The position numbers were made by a program, and so were the translations under genes. Shown here in pieces: positions 10,239 to 19,195 of a stretch of 64,000 bases of DNA. The notes below the pieces were generated by a model that worked only from the letters and a program-made list of their open reading frames with translations, was not told the origin of the DNA and did no database searches. This stretch comes from Schistosoma haematobium (lineage: Eukaryota > Platyhelminthes > Trematoda > Strigeidida > Schistosomatidae): NCBI RefSeq assembly GCF_000699445.3, contig NC_067195.1, forward strand, positions 82,904,569 to 82,968,568, in the 5' to 3' direction. Numbering within the stretch: position 1 is the first letter of the stretch; the number at the start of each line of letters is the position of its first letter.

Positions 10239-13200
10239 CTAAAATAAATGAGGTGAATAATACATAATTGAGTAAACGGAATAATTCATAGCATTACTGT
10301 TATTTCAGTATACATATATTGATAAATGCTAATGATTTATATATAGACTTCATATATACATAGATATACATGTCGGAAACATACCAAGATATTGTCCGAT
10401 GTATTTCATTGCTGAGTAACATTAATACCCACTTCATGTAATTACTGGAAATCGATCGTAATGTTCAGATCGACAAACAATGAACCACTTTATTTCAACC
10501 AACTTGAAGGTCTATATGTGAACAATCTCATGTTCATCATGATCGTCATATTAATCAATTTTATCGTAATTTCAAATCGAAGCAGAAATGACGGTAGAAA
10601 TTAGGTTCACTTTGCATAAAATCTCTACATCATTATGCATATTACGATTATTTTATGATAAATTTTCTTATTGCACTAGATAAAACATCATATGGTGTTT
10701 GAATGAACTAATGATTCTTTTGTACTTGTGGAATGCTGAATTTCGAATTTCAAATACAGTACATTCGTTTGTGCTTGTCTAGTACTTCTTGATTCAATTG
10801 CGTTATTTCTGGGATTCTTAGTTTATACTATAATTCAAATACTTCTAATTATCACACATCATCAAATGATAATTAAACGTATAAAAATCTCTCACCATAG
10901 GAAACTTTCTCAGATCCCTCAGCACTTCAGTTTTGACAGTTCCGGGATGTAAACTCACAACAACTACTCCACTATCTTTCAAACGTTCATTTAATTCAAT
11001 AGCATGTATCACGTTTGCCAATTTCGATACACTATATGCCTTCATTGCATTATAATTTTCCTTACTGTACTGCAAATCAGGTTTTAGAATGCATCCATCT
11101 TTATGCAGTGCAGATGACACATTTATTATTCGTGATGGTGCAGCATTCCTCAACAATGGTAACAACAATTCTGTCAGTAGAAATGGTCCAAAATAATTCA
11201 CTCCCATTGTCATTTCAAAACCATCTTCAGTTGTTGTATAGTTCTGCAGTATGAGTCCAGCATTGTTGATGAGAAAATCTACTTTATTGTATTTACTTTT
11301 GATTCTGTCAACAAATTCTCTGATTGATGTTAACAAAGCCAGATCAAGTTGTTCAATGATCAACTGGAATAAAATCGAAATATTATGGAAGAAGAAAATT
11401 GATGAGAACCTTTCTTAAACACATTGTCTCCACTGTTTCAATAAAATTTGAATATAGTATGGTGGGACACAATATACCTCATGCATTTGGTTCCGTTTAC
11501 GAACTTGAATAAAGGTTGAACAACAATTGAAACAGAATTATACGAAATCATTGTATTTCATAGTTGCTTATCCCATTCAAATGACATTCCTAATGATCTC
11601 TAATTTCTTTTATAATGTTCCATTCAGCCCCACATGTATGACACATTATCATGCTAAAAAACGTAAAGGCATTAAAACAAGGCTAAGTTATTTCCCGCAT
11701 AACCTTCTACTACTCAACAAATCGTGTCCAGTTCAAAAGAGTTTTAAGTATAAGAATAACACGTTATTGTTACTTACATATTCGAATAATAAAATCGAGA
11801 ATCAAATATAAACTTAAACTTGATTAACTGTTTTTCTTCTTATACTGATTGATATTACTAGATGAAATGATGTTATAATCATAAAACATAGTTGGCTTAT
11901 CGATAAGCGTTTTATGATTTTCATCTAATGTTATAAGAAAAACAATCAGCTCAGAGAAGATCAGTAAATGAATACATAGTTCTTTTATCTATATCTCTAT
12001 AATATGAGTCGTTGATGATTTTTAGATATTATATCTTATAAGTAATTTTAATAGTTGAAATTATGGGTTGATTTAAACTAGACCACCACTGAAAACCTGG
12101 AAGCACTGAATGACTATTTCGTCCTGAATGCGTACTGTTGAGAAGTCCTATACTAGATCAAAACGGACGTTCATTACTTCCATCTTTTAAATAATGTTCT
12201 AACTTAAATCGACACATCATTTCAACCATTAAAATTACTACAATATCCACGAACCCTATTGTGATATTGATAGTAATTTCCTTCAAGGCCATACTGATGT
12301 ATCTGTTTATTACACTTAAATGAATAGGATAAAAATGAATTCATCTCAAGATCTAGCTGGATATGATATTTAACTTTCACTATAACAATATTTCAGCAGA
12401 TGGTGCTATTCAGTGACTAGCTAATACTCTGACGAGTATTACTGAGACTAATTATGAACTTCAGATAATTAAAATAACCCACAGTGTCATTAAATAAGAA
12501 AAAGAGAATTCAGCGAAGAAAATTTTCTTTTCAACGACATTGCTAATTCATATTGCTTATTTGGGGCACGTTACATAGGCCGCACAAAGCGATCACTGCC
12601 CAAACGCATCTCGGAACACTATCCAACCTGGCTCTTGAAAGGAGAACGTAAAACAATTACTAGTTCGATACAAGAGCATTTGATAAACTGTGGACACATC
12701 ACTCCAAAGGACTCTTCTTTTAAAGTAATCTACAGAGTCAAAGGAATTGAATCGTCCAGTGCTTCCAGGTTTTCCATGGTGGCCTAGCTTCAATTGACTC
12801 ATGATTTCAACTAGTGAAATTTCTAAAATCTCCACACAACCCCTTCTGATATTATTCAGTCTATTAATATGATCTTTGTGTATGTCGCTTTTCTTCATAT
12901 CTGTCAAGTGGACTATTATCTGACCCATAAATTATTTTCTTCCTTACCCCATGATTAGTACGTAACCTCACTTGTTATTTATTTTAGAATCCATCTTCGT
13001 GATGCAATCTTTTCTATCCTCTTATAGACATACATTTTCCATATATAACTATATATACGAATGTAGAGCTTAAGTAAATGATTTCGTCGAAAAGATAATT
13101 TTCTTCGCTGAATTCTCTTTTTCTATTAAATTATAAGCTTATCAACCTCAAGAAAGGGATATAACTTAAGAAGAGTATACTAAAGTCAATGTTAGCATAC

Positions 13201-13488
13201 CTGATCTGACTCGATAGGCTTTAAAGATGACTTCACTTGACTACATGCAATATCTGTTTCGCCACTTTTCTCATTATTCTTACCATACATTTCCAATAGA
13301 CGTGTTTTAGCTTTGTTGGCTCGTTCAATATTTCTACATGCCATAATGATTGTTGCACCACGACGAGCTAATTCACTGGCTGTATAAAGACCGATTCCAG
13401 TGTTACATCCTGTCACGATTGCTATTTTCCCATCCAATCTTTTGTTGATAACACATAATTTTCTCCATAAACCAACGGTCTCTTTCAT
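10023..13488 (-). CDS. Short-chain dehydrogenase, retinol dehydrogenase (RDH11-14)-like, three exons
   Basis: Exons (minus): 13201-13488, 10896-11363, 10023-10238. All joins are in phase 0 and give 323 codons plus TAG. Introns start GTATGC and GTGAGA and end CCAG and TTAG. The dinucleotide-binding motif TGxxxGIG is at residues 26-33, NNAG at 129-132, the catalytic serine at about 179-180, YxxxK at 206-210 and LHPG at 234-237. The C-terminus has the TPWKGAQTTLY block of retinol dehydrogenase-like enzymes. The length is normal for the family. These enzymes reduce or oxidise retinoids or other lipophilic carbonyls with NADP(H), usually at the ER. The substrate here is unknown. No N-terminal membrane helix is visible, so a further 5' exon is possible. 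The first exon carries a longer than usual polar loop (residues 60-96). Confidence 0.9.
10896..11363 (-). CDS. Dehydrogenase exon 2 (catalytic core)
   Basis: 156 codons between a TTTTATTCCAG acceptor and a GTGAGAG donor. Encodes LDLA, NNAG, NVSS, AYSVSK and LHPGTVKTEV, the catalytic and structural core of the enzyme. The frame runs on past the donor to a stop near 10845, but splicing to exon 3 is the better model because it restores the family C-terminus. Confidence 0.9.
12075..12160 (-). repeat. Decayed hammerhead-associated repeat
   Basis: Reverse complement reads AGGACGAAAT, then CAGTGCTTCCAGGTTTTC, then GTGGTCTAGTTT. This matches the 3' half of the repeat at 62365-62540. Most of the core (CUGANGA) is missing, so no ribozyme remains. 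Confidence 0.6.
12545..12760 (+). pseudogene. PLE-4 GIY-YIG endonuclease fragment
   Basis: A plus-strand reading frame gives FGARYIGRTKRSLPKRISEH, then TSSIQEHLINCGH and SSFKVIYRV. This is the Y-I-G and R/E/H pattern of PLE endonucleases. No RT is attached. The frame passes straight into the CAGTGCTTCCAGG repeat at about 12757-12850. Confidence 0.75.
12757..12850 (+). repeat. 3' half of hammerhead-associated repeat
   Basis: Begins GTCCAGTGCTTCCAGG and continues TTCCATGGTGGCCTAGC and AATTGACTCATGATTTCAAC, as in 62440-62540. The sequence 5' of the predicted cleavage position is not hammerhead here but PLE coding sequence. Confidence 0.65.
13201..13488 (-). CDS. Dehydrogenase exon 1 (cofactor-binding)
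   Basis: 96 codons from an ATG at 13486-13488 to a GTATGC donor. Encodes GKIAIVTGCNTGIGLYTASE, then ELARRGATIIMACRN, the cofactor site. No earlier in-frame ATG with family similarity was found upstream. Confidence 0.88.
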
Positions 13489-13889
13489 TGTGTTTGAATA
13501 CGGTTGAGTGACCTTGATGTTGAGTCTATGTTTGATATGTGATTATTGAATTGTACAGGAATTTAAAGTGAATTGAATGCGAACTGAATGCAATATCTAA
13601 CCAATCAGATTAATTTAATGATAACAGACATATACTGATAGTATTTGTTTAGTTGAACTATGTAACTGTTTATAATTATATATTTTGTTAGTTGGATACG
13701 ATTATGGTAGTTCAGATTTATTCATCAAATGCATAACTATCAAACAACTGAATTTAGTGGAAAATGTAAGAAGTAATAGTAATATTCTGAATTATTTTCA
13801 ACTACAATTTTTTCCAGTTCAGTCCATTTAATTCTACATTTACTTCATTGGTCAGCTATTTCAAATAATGAATTCTTTATTTCGATAAT
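13489..13889. other. Upstream region of the dehydrogenase
   Basis: AT-rich sequence 5' of the gene and presumably its promoter and 5' UTR. No clear promoter motif could be assigned. Confidence 0.4.
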
Positions 13890-14270
13890 GATATTAGAAG
13901 ACGAAGATTATCAGAACTATATGATATATTAGCGCAATACATTTCGAACAATCTGGTCATACATATACTTGTTAAGAGCATTTATATATAAAAATAAAAG
14001 GTCAACTAGACAGGAAACGGGGTAAGAGGAGATAAGGATAATGATAAGAGTAATAATAATAATAATGTGAACACAAAGCGAAACCTAATCACTCTGGATA
14101 ATAAGTCAATATTACCAGGGTAGGTTTAAGGTAAGAACAAACTGTTTTTGAACACATAAAGGGGTTTGAATTTTCGTATGGCTAAGGCTTCAATGAACCT
14201 TAGTATACGCCCTTTTACACTTTTATACAGCACTACAAAAGCTGAATTTAGATCAATCTTGTGACCTTAA
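13890..14270 (+). repeat. Interspersed repeat shared with the palindrome at 62791-63223
   Basis: Starts AAGACGAAGATTATCAGAAC and includes AATCACTCTGGATAATAAG and ATTACCAGGGTAGGTTTAAG. Both arms of the palindrome near the right end of the window carry the same blocks. It may be part of a PLE terminal repeat, but this is not proven. Confidence 0.5.
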
Positions 14271-14941
14271 AAAGAAGAATATATTTGTAAAATCTCTGCG
14301 AATGAATTTTAAGTAAATCCAACGTTTCGCCTGGCAATCTGGTCCAAGCTTTTTCAAGGAAAATATAATCAAACAACAAAATTATCGAATATAAATAGGT
14401 ACATGGTTCTTCGGTTTACTGTATACTGAATAAGTCATCCAATCGACGTGAAGGATTTCTTTATAGATAGGTATTTGTATTAATGTGTAAGAGACATGTT
14501 CATATGAAAAATAATAAAGGTCAAACAAATAAAATAAAAGTTCATTTGAAAATAATCAAGGGAAAGAAATTGTCATGTTATCCTAGGCCATAGAATGACT
14601 TAAGGATTATAAGGTAAATTCAAGGTTATGACAAATTGTTTTGTATGTGTTATGGAACCAAAACGTGTTAAGATAACAGAATGTGTTTATACGCAAGTGA
14701 TATGAGAAAAATTTCATTCAACTTAATATTGACTACGGTCTGTGTATATTAAGAAAACAAATCATTTTTATGTATGAAATGAATCAAAATGCTACAGCCT
14801 GCATTAAATGAAGATAAGTAAACAAAATAAACGAGGAATGTATATGTAATTGAAGTGTGTTATTTTAAAAAATGTTCCAGTCAATTGTTTAACATATTCA
14901 GATAAGATAACGGATTTGAATCATTGAGCGTATTATCTATA

Positions 14942-15653
14942 AACCCACACGCGACCAAAGTGACAGTGGCCAAAAATTTGATCACCAGAGTCAAAAAACT
15001 TGTCACTGAACCAGATGATATAAAAATGGAAATGAATTTAGTTGTATCCACTCTATTAATGAATAATTATCCGAAAGGTTTTATTAAAAAGAATAATTAA
15101 GAATGAAGAACGGAATGATATTTTTTAAAAAAGAGTTAAGCAAGATTGGATGAATACAGTAGTGATCCCATATCGTAAAGGTATCTCAGAAGACATCAGA
15201 AGGATTTTAATTCGTCAAAATATAAGAGTATTCTTTCGAACAAACAATACTCTAAGATCAAAACTAGTAAGAATCAAAGATCCAATACACAAGGATGATC
15301 AACAAAATTGTGTTTATGAAATCAAATGTAATGATTGTAATGCAACGTATGTAGGTGAAACATCAAGACAACTGAATGTGAGGGTGAAAGAACACAAACT
15401 GTGCTTAAAGCATATTCCTAAATCCTCAATTGATGTAAAAAAGCTTGAGAACAGATCAGCGATAGCATTACATTCAATTGAATCGGGTCATACAGTTGAT
15501 TTCAATGGCACAAGAATCATTCAAAAAGGATTTAATTCTTACAAAGAACGCCTAACAGCTGAAGCCTTACATATATGGGCTAATTTAAACAATATTAATA
15601 GGAGAGATGGAATACAACTAGCTGCACCATGGCAACTAATAATTAATAAGTAA
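14942..15653 (+). pseudogene. PLE-2 C-terminal protein with GIY-YIG endonuclease
   Basis: An open frame from 15150 to 15653 gives 167 residues: a linker (VIPYRKGISEDIRRIL), Cys-rich NCVYEIKCNDC, then ATYVGETSRQLNVRVKEHK and a C-terminal helix region ending near WQLIINK. Upstream, 14942-15110 continues the protein in another frame (TKVTVAKNLITRVKKLV, LLMNNYPKGFI). It is joined by frame changes at A- and T-runs. The RT itself is absent. Confidence 0.8.
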
Positions 15654-16169
15654 ACCTGATCTCCTTTTTGCCATTTGATATATTTATGCCATAGTAACTA
15701 ATTGATAGATAATACGTTTAATGATTCAAATCCGTTATCTTATCTGAATATGTTAAACAATTGACTGGAACATTTTTTAAAATAACACACTTCAATTACA
15801 TATACATTCCTCGTTTATTTTGTTTACTTATCTTCATTTAATGCAGGCTGTAGCATTTTGATTCATTTCATACATAAAAATGATTTGTTTTCTTAATATA
15901 CACAGACCGTAGTCAATATTAAGTTGAATGAAATTTTTTCTCATATCACTTGCGTATAAACACATTCTGTTATCTTAACACGTTTTGGTTCCATAACACA
16001 TACAAAACACAATTGATTGATCACTGGGTGGTGATCAATCTCATGCTTGTCTAGTCCCTATTAGTGCAGATCGAATGCTATCGATCATGTTGCAATGTGG
16101 CCACCAGTCTAGGTGACTCGACACTGCGGGCACTATGTATTGAGATTAGATGGTGGTTGGAGGTAGTCA

Positions 16170-16229
16170 ACAGGAAACCCTGGACCCGGGTTTCGTGCTA
16201 CTTGGCACTCGTCAGCAAGGTGTACCTGT
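16170..16229 (-). ncRNA. Hammerhead ribozyme, complete core (SINE, minus copy)
   Basis: On the minus strand CTGACGA is complementary to 16209-16215. Stem II is GTGC/GCAC around CAAGTA, GAAA is complementary to 16191-16194, and the loopless stem III is ACCC/GGGT. The cleavage triplet is GTC, with the cut between 16183 and 16182. Stem I pairs CCTTG with CAGGG, and an outer CAGG with CCTG. Position 7 of the core may be any base, so C is allowed. All other core residues are canonical. Confidence 0.85.
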
Positions 16230-16328
16230 AATCTTGAGGGAACTGGTGCTCCCTGGCGGATTCGATCTCGTGTCACCCAGCTTCACAGTCAGAGACGTTA
16301 CCACTGAGCTATCCGAGCCCTCAATATT

Positions 16329-16389
16329 ACAGGTACACCTTGCTGACGAGTGCCAAGTAGCACGAAACCCGGGTCCAGGGTTTCCTGTT
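16329..16389 (+). ncRNA. Hammerhead ribozyme, complete core (SINE, plus copy)
   Basis: CTGACGA at 16343-16349, stem II GTGC/GCAC, GAAA at 16364-16367, stem III ACCC/GGGT, GTC ending at 16375 with the predicted cut at 16375/16376, and the same stem I. It is the mirror of the copy at 16170-16229, so the two ribozymes could also pair with each other in one transcript. Confidence 0.85.
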
Positions 16390-16864
16390 GACTACCTCCA
16401 ACCACCATCTAATCTCAACATACAAAACAATTTGTCATAACCTTGAATTTACCTTATAATCCTTAAGTCATTCTATGGCCTAGGATAACATGACAATTTC
16501 TTTCCCCTTGATTATTTTCAAATGAACTTTTATTTTATTTGTTTGACCTTTATTATTTTTCATATGAACATGTCTCTTACACATTAATACAAATACCTAT
16601 CTATAAAGAAATCCTTCACGTCGATTGGATGACTTATTCAGTATACAGTAAACCGAAGAACCATGTACCTATTTATATTCGATAATTTTGTTGTTTGATT
16701 ATATTTTCCTTGAAAAAGCTTGGACCAGATTGCCAGGCGAAACGTTGGATTTACTTAAAATTCATTCGCAGAGATTTTACAAATATATTCTTCTTTTTAA
16801 TGTCTCAAATTAACTCGGCGCCCAAATATTGTGAAACTATTCGTTCAAATTTAGACGAAAGTTC

Positions 16865-17224
16865 TTATTTAATCTTGTGACCTGTTTCGATTATATGTTT
16901 AGCAATAGATGATGATGGATGTTTATCCTCTGCTCTTATTGGGTCACTTGATTGTATTTGTTTCTGAAGCCATTTGGGTACATGTTCACTCATCCTAATG
17001 TTGAGATCACGATTACTCCTCCCTATGTATGTGTGACCACACACACATTTAAATTGGTAAACACAGTGGGATGTGACGCAATCGTTTCCATGTACTTTAG
17101 GTTTTGAATGAAGCATGCACCTTGTTCTTTCTTTGATGATGACCTTTGCTGCGCAATAGGTTTTATTGATGACTGATTCAAGTCGTTGTTTCAGTAAAAG
17201 GCTATTTGAATCACCTCTGAATGG
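16865..17224 (-). pseudogene. PLE-3 GIY-YIG endonuclease fragment
   Basis: Minus-strand open frame of about 118 codons ending in TAA near 16865. It contains KRLESVINKTYCAAKVI, then the Cys/His segment CVCGHTYIGRSNRDLNIRMSE and AKHIIETGHKIK. This matches the second half of a PLE endonuclease and belongs to a different subfamily from PLE-1 and PLE-2. No RT is attached. It directly abuts the right arm of PLE-2. Confidence 0.78.
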
Positions 17225-17549
17225 TAAGGTGATTCTTTATTGTCATTTCTCAATGTTTAGAATTGTATTCATCAATAGTTTAATATAGTTACAAGTATAA
17301 TCAATAAATCTGATTACTTCAAATAGATTTAATCAACTTAAATAAATGTTGAGTTTAAGTGTTGAAGTGGAGATTCTATTTAACATTCAGTAGGATGAAA
17401 TCAATTGAAACTTCTTCTAGTTTATATTTGAAAGCTTTTACCTTGATTGAAATCCAATCTTCTTTATAGTATTAATTTTGTTGCAAGTCCAGCTTATTAA
17501 TTTTTAGAAGAAATAATATCAGATATTACTTACTTGAATCTTCCGATTG

Positions 17550-17760
17550 ATGTTTAGGACTGTAGTTGATTAGTCTCTTATTGGTATATGTGCAAACAGT
17601 GTCTATTGCTTCGACATTACTTTGATTCACATGTATTATAAGCAAAGATGGATAGTGGCTAGCAGTGGAATCCTAGACGCACGTTTCGTCCTATTTGGGA
17701 CTTATCAGCTGAATGTACCTGTATCCTACAGTTGATGTTCATATCAATGGGAAGATTGAA
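17550..17760 (-). mobile_element. Sm-alpha-type SINE relic with dead hammerhead
   Basis: Reverse complement matches the element at 63430-63660 (shared GTTTAGGNCTGNAGTTGATNAGTC block and the hammerhead segment). It lies beside tRNA-like and hammerhead pieces in the opposite orientation at about 17815-17990. Those show a box-A-like TAGCTAAGTGGATAAC and a box-B-like GTATTCGAG. Confidence 0.65.
17660..17725 (-). ncRNA. Hammerhead relic, core mutated
   Basis: On the minus strand the core reads CTGATAA (complement of 17702-17708). The essential G8 is replaced by A, while stem II GTCC/GGAC and GAAA are kept. Stem I pairing is weak. It should be inactive. Confidence 0.75.
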
Positions 17761-17899
17761 ATAAACAATACAAAATGAATTTAAACTTGACCCCATTACA
17801 TAAGCAATTGGCTATCAAGACTCAATAGCTAAGTGGATAACGTGATGGAGTTTGAAGCGAACGGTACTGTATTCGAGTTTTGGAGTGAACATCAACTCT

Positions 17900-17990
17900 G
17901 AGATGCAGTTACATCCAGTTGATCCATCCCAAGTGAGATGAAACACGTCTCCTGGATTCTACTGCTAGCCACTATCTCTCTTTGCTTATT
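17900..17990 (+). repeat. Second hammerhead relic, opposite orientation
   Basis: ACATCCAG and CTGGATTC flank a decayed core (TTGATCC in place of CTGANGA). GAAAC is still present. It belongs to an inverted SINE partner of 17550-17760. Confidence 0.55.
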
Positions 17991-18004
17991 AATATCACGG
18001 TTTG

Positions 18005-18295
18005 AACTGATAATTACAAAACGAACTTGGGATCGAATCCGTCAGGGAGCACCAGTCCCCTCAAGATTACAGGTACACCTTGCTGACGAGTGCCAAGTAG
18101 CACGAAACCCGGGTCCAGGGTTTCCTGTTAACTACCTACAACCACCATTTCATCTCAGCATAGTGCATGCAATGTCGAGTCACCTAGACTAGTGGCCACA
18201 TTCCAACTTGATCGATAGCATTCGATCTGCACTAGGAAAGACTTAATACAGATGTAATTGATCACCACCCAGTGATCAATCAATTGTGATTACAA
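18005..18295 (+). mobile_element. Hammerhead SINE, 5'-truncated
   Basis: Same family as the insertion at 16010-16417. It keeps the B-box (GGGATCGAATCC), the hammerhead and the tail through GATCACCACCCAGTGATCAATCAATTGTG. Sequence left of 18005 is not the normal head. Confidence 0.75.
18069..18129 (+). ncRNA. Hammerhead ribozyme, complete core
   Basis: Base-for-base the same core, stem II, loopless stem III and GTC as at 16329-16389: CTGACGA at 18083-18089, GAAA at 18104-18107, predicted cut 18115/18116. It is present in both duplication units. Confidence 0.83.
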
Positions 18296-19180
18296 TATTG
18301 AGCATTGGATAAATTGTTAATAATAGAAATAATGGTAAATTTCTGACGTTTTATGATTTAGTGTAAGCAATTTCCTTAAAGAATAAATACATTAATTAAC
18401 ATAGATTTAAATAGTAAAAAAGGAAGCAAAGCAAAATATTTTTAGCATAATCAAAATTAAATTTAGATCCGATTATTTTAATGTTCTGTCATTTTAGTTA
18501 AAGTGATTCTGCATGAGATTTACATAGGGATAATATTTAATTGAACATAGAATTTAATCGTATGAAAAAAGATGGACTATTTACTAATATCTTCCTATGT
18601 TCATAGTTTAAATCAAGAACTGATCTTAGATCACAATTGAAAGCCAGAAAATAATAAACAACTGTTTTGTCTATAGTATGGAACTCCTTGGAAGTGACTA
18701 TCTTCGACTCCAGCATAAAGAATCAAGGAAACATTGAATATATTAGTTCGTAAAATCAAAGCAGTTATATTTAGTTACGGTACATAAGACAGACACAAAA
18801 TAATCAGCCTTAGTTTAGAATCTATAAGTCATAGCATTCAGATCCATCTATAATAAGCAGGTATATTGACTTAAATCAAATATATCGACCTTATCTAGAA
18901 AGACCAATTAGTTATATCAGTTAAGGTCAGACTATGATACAAGAAGAAAACAGAGTAAGAACAAAGATTCTAGTAGAATACTAACAATTCAAACAGCCAG
19001 AAACAATTGTTGTCACAATCAATGTTGTAGAATGTTCGTTCACATAAAATATATATATTCACAATATTCAGTCTATTAAACTTATTTACACCCATGTTAT
19101 CCTATACTAATGTGTCTTTAATATAAATTCCAACCAAACCCATTATGTAATCATGATTTTAAATATCACAGGTTATAAGT
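18296..19180. other. AT-rich intergenic sequence
   Basis: No coding or repeat feature that I can name. Confidence 0.5.
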
Positions 19181-19195
19181 AGTTGACGAGAACCA

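Larger units (their letters stand above)
12490..13132. mobile_element. PLE-4 fragment bounded by inverted repeats
   Basis: Inverted repeats of about 45 bp with few mismatches (12490-12537 and 13085-13132, core GAATTCAGCGAAGAAAATT) enclose a plus-strand GIY-YIG fragment and a hammerhead-repeat 3' half. PLEs are known to occur with inverted terminal repeats. The whole unit sits in intron 1 of the dehydrogenase, against gene orientation. Confidence 0.6.
11364..13200 (-). other. Intron 1 of the dehydrogenase, with repeats
   Basis: 1,837-bp intron. It holds a reverse-oriented hammerhead-repeat relic (about 12075-12160) and a plus-strand PLE endonuclease fragment with flanking inverted repeats (12490-13132). 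The rest is AT-rich without features. Confidence 0.7.
16010..16417. mobile_element. Hammerhead SINE insertion, inverted dimer
   Basis: Flanked by a perfect 12-bp TSD ACATACAAAACA (15998-16009 and 16418-16429). The empty site is seen in unit 2 at about 39536-39552. The insert is a minus-strand SINE (16320 down to 16010) with a tRNA-like head, a hammerhead and a tail containing GATCACCACCCAGTGATC. It is joined head-on to a plus-strand partial copy that starts just before the hammerhead (16321-16417). The tRNA-like head shows an A-box (TAGCTCAGTGG) and a B-box (GATCGAATCC). Confidence 0.88.
14275..16802 (+). mobile_element. PLE-2 with long inverted terminal arms
   Basis: A left arm (14275-14940) is repeated as reverse complement in the right arm (about 15703-16802, ignoring the SINE at 16010-16417). 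The arms are about 665-680 bp and nearly identical. The centre encodes the linker and endonuclease of a PLE on the plus strand. PLE terminal repeats are known to occur in inverted orientation. Each arm carries a motif reading GCCAGGCGAAACGTTGG, next to GCTTGG, that looks like a degenerate hammerhead stem II plus GAAA. Confidence 0.8.

Noticed and set aside
12593..12928. 111-codon minus-strand ORF
   Set aside because: Antisense to the PLE-4 endonuclease and repeat; no family resemblance.
16240..16320. Possible tRNA gene
   Set aside because: A-box and B-box are present, but acceptor and anticodon stems do not form and a hammerhead follows. It is a SINE head.
16150..16440. 96-codon ORF on the plus strand
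   Set aside because: It lies entirely inside the inverted SINE pair and only reflects the ribozyme and tRNA-like head read through.
16708..16760. Hammerhead in the PLE-2 arms
   Set aside because: A 6-bp stem and GAAA are present, but the core reads CTTGAAA instead of CTGANGA. Kept only as a degenerate motif in the PLE-2 entry.
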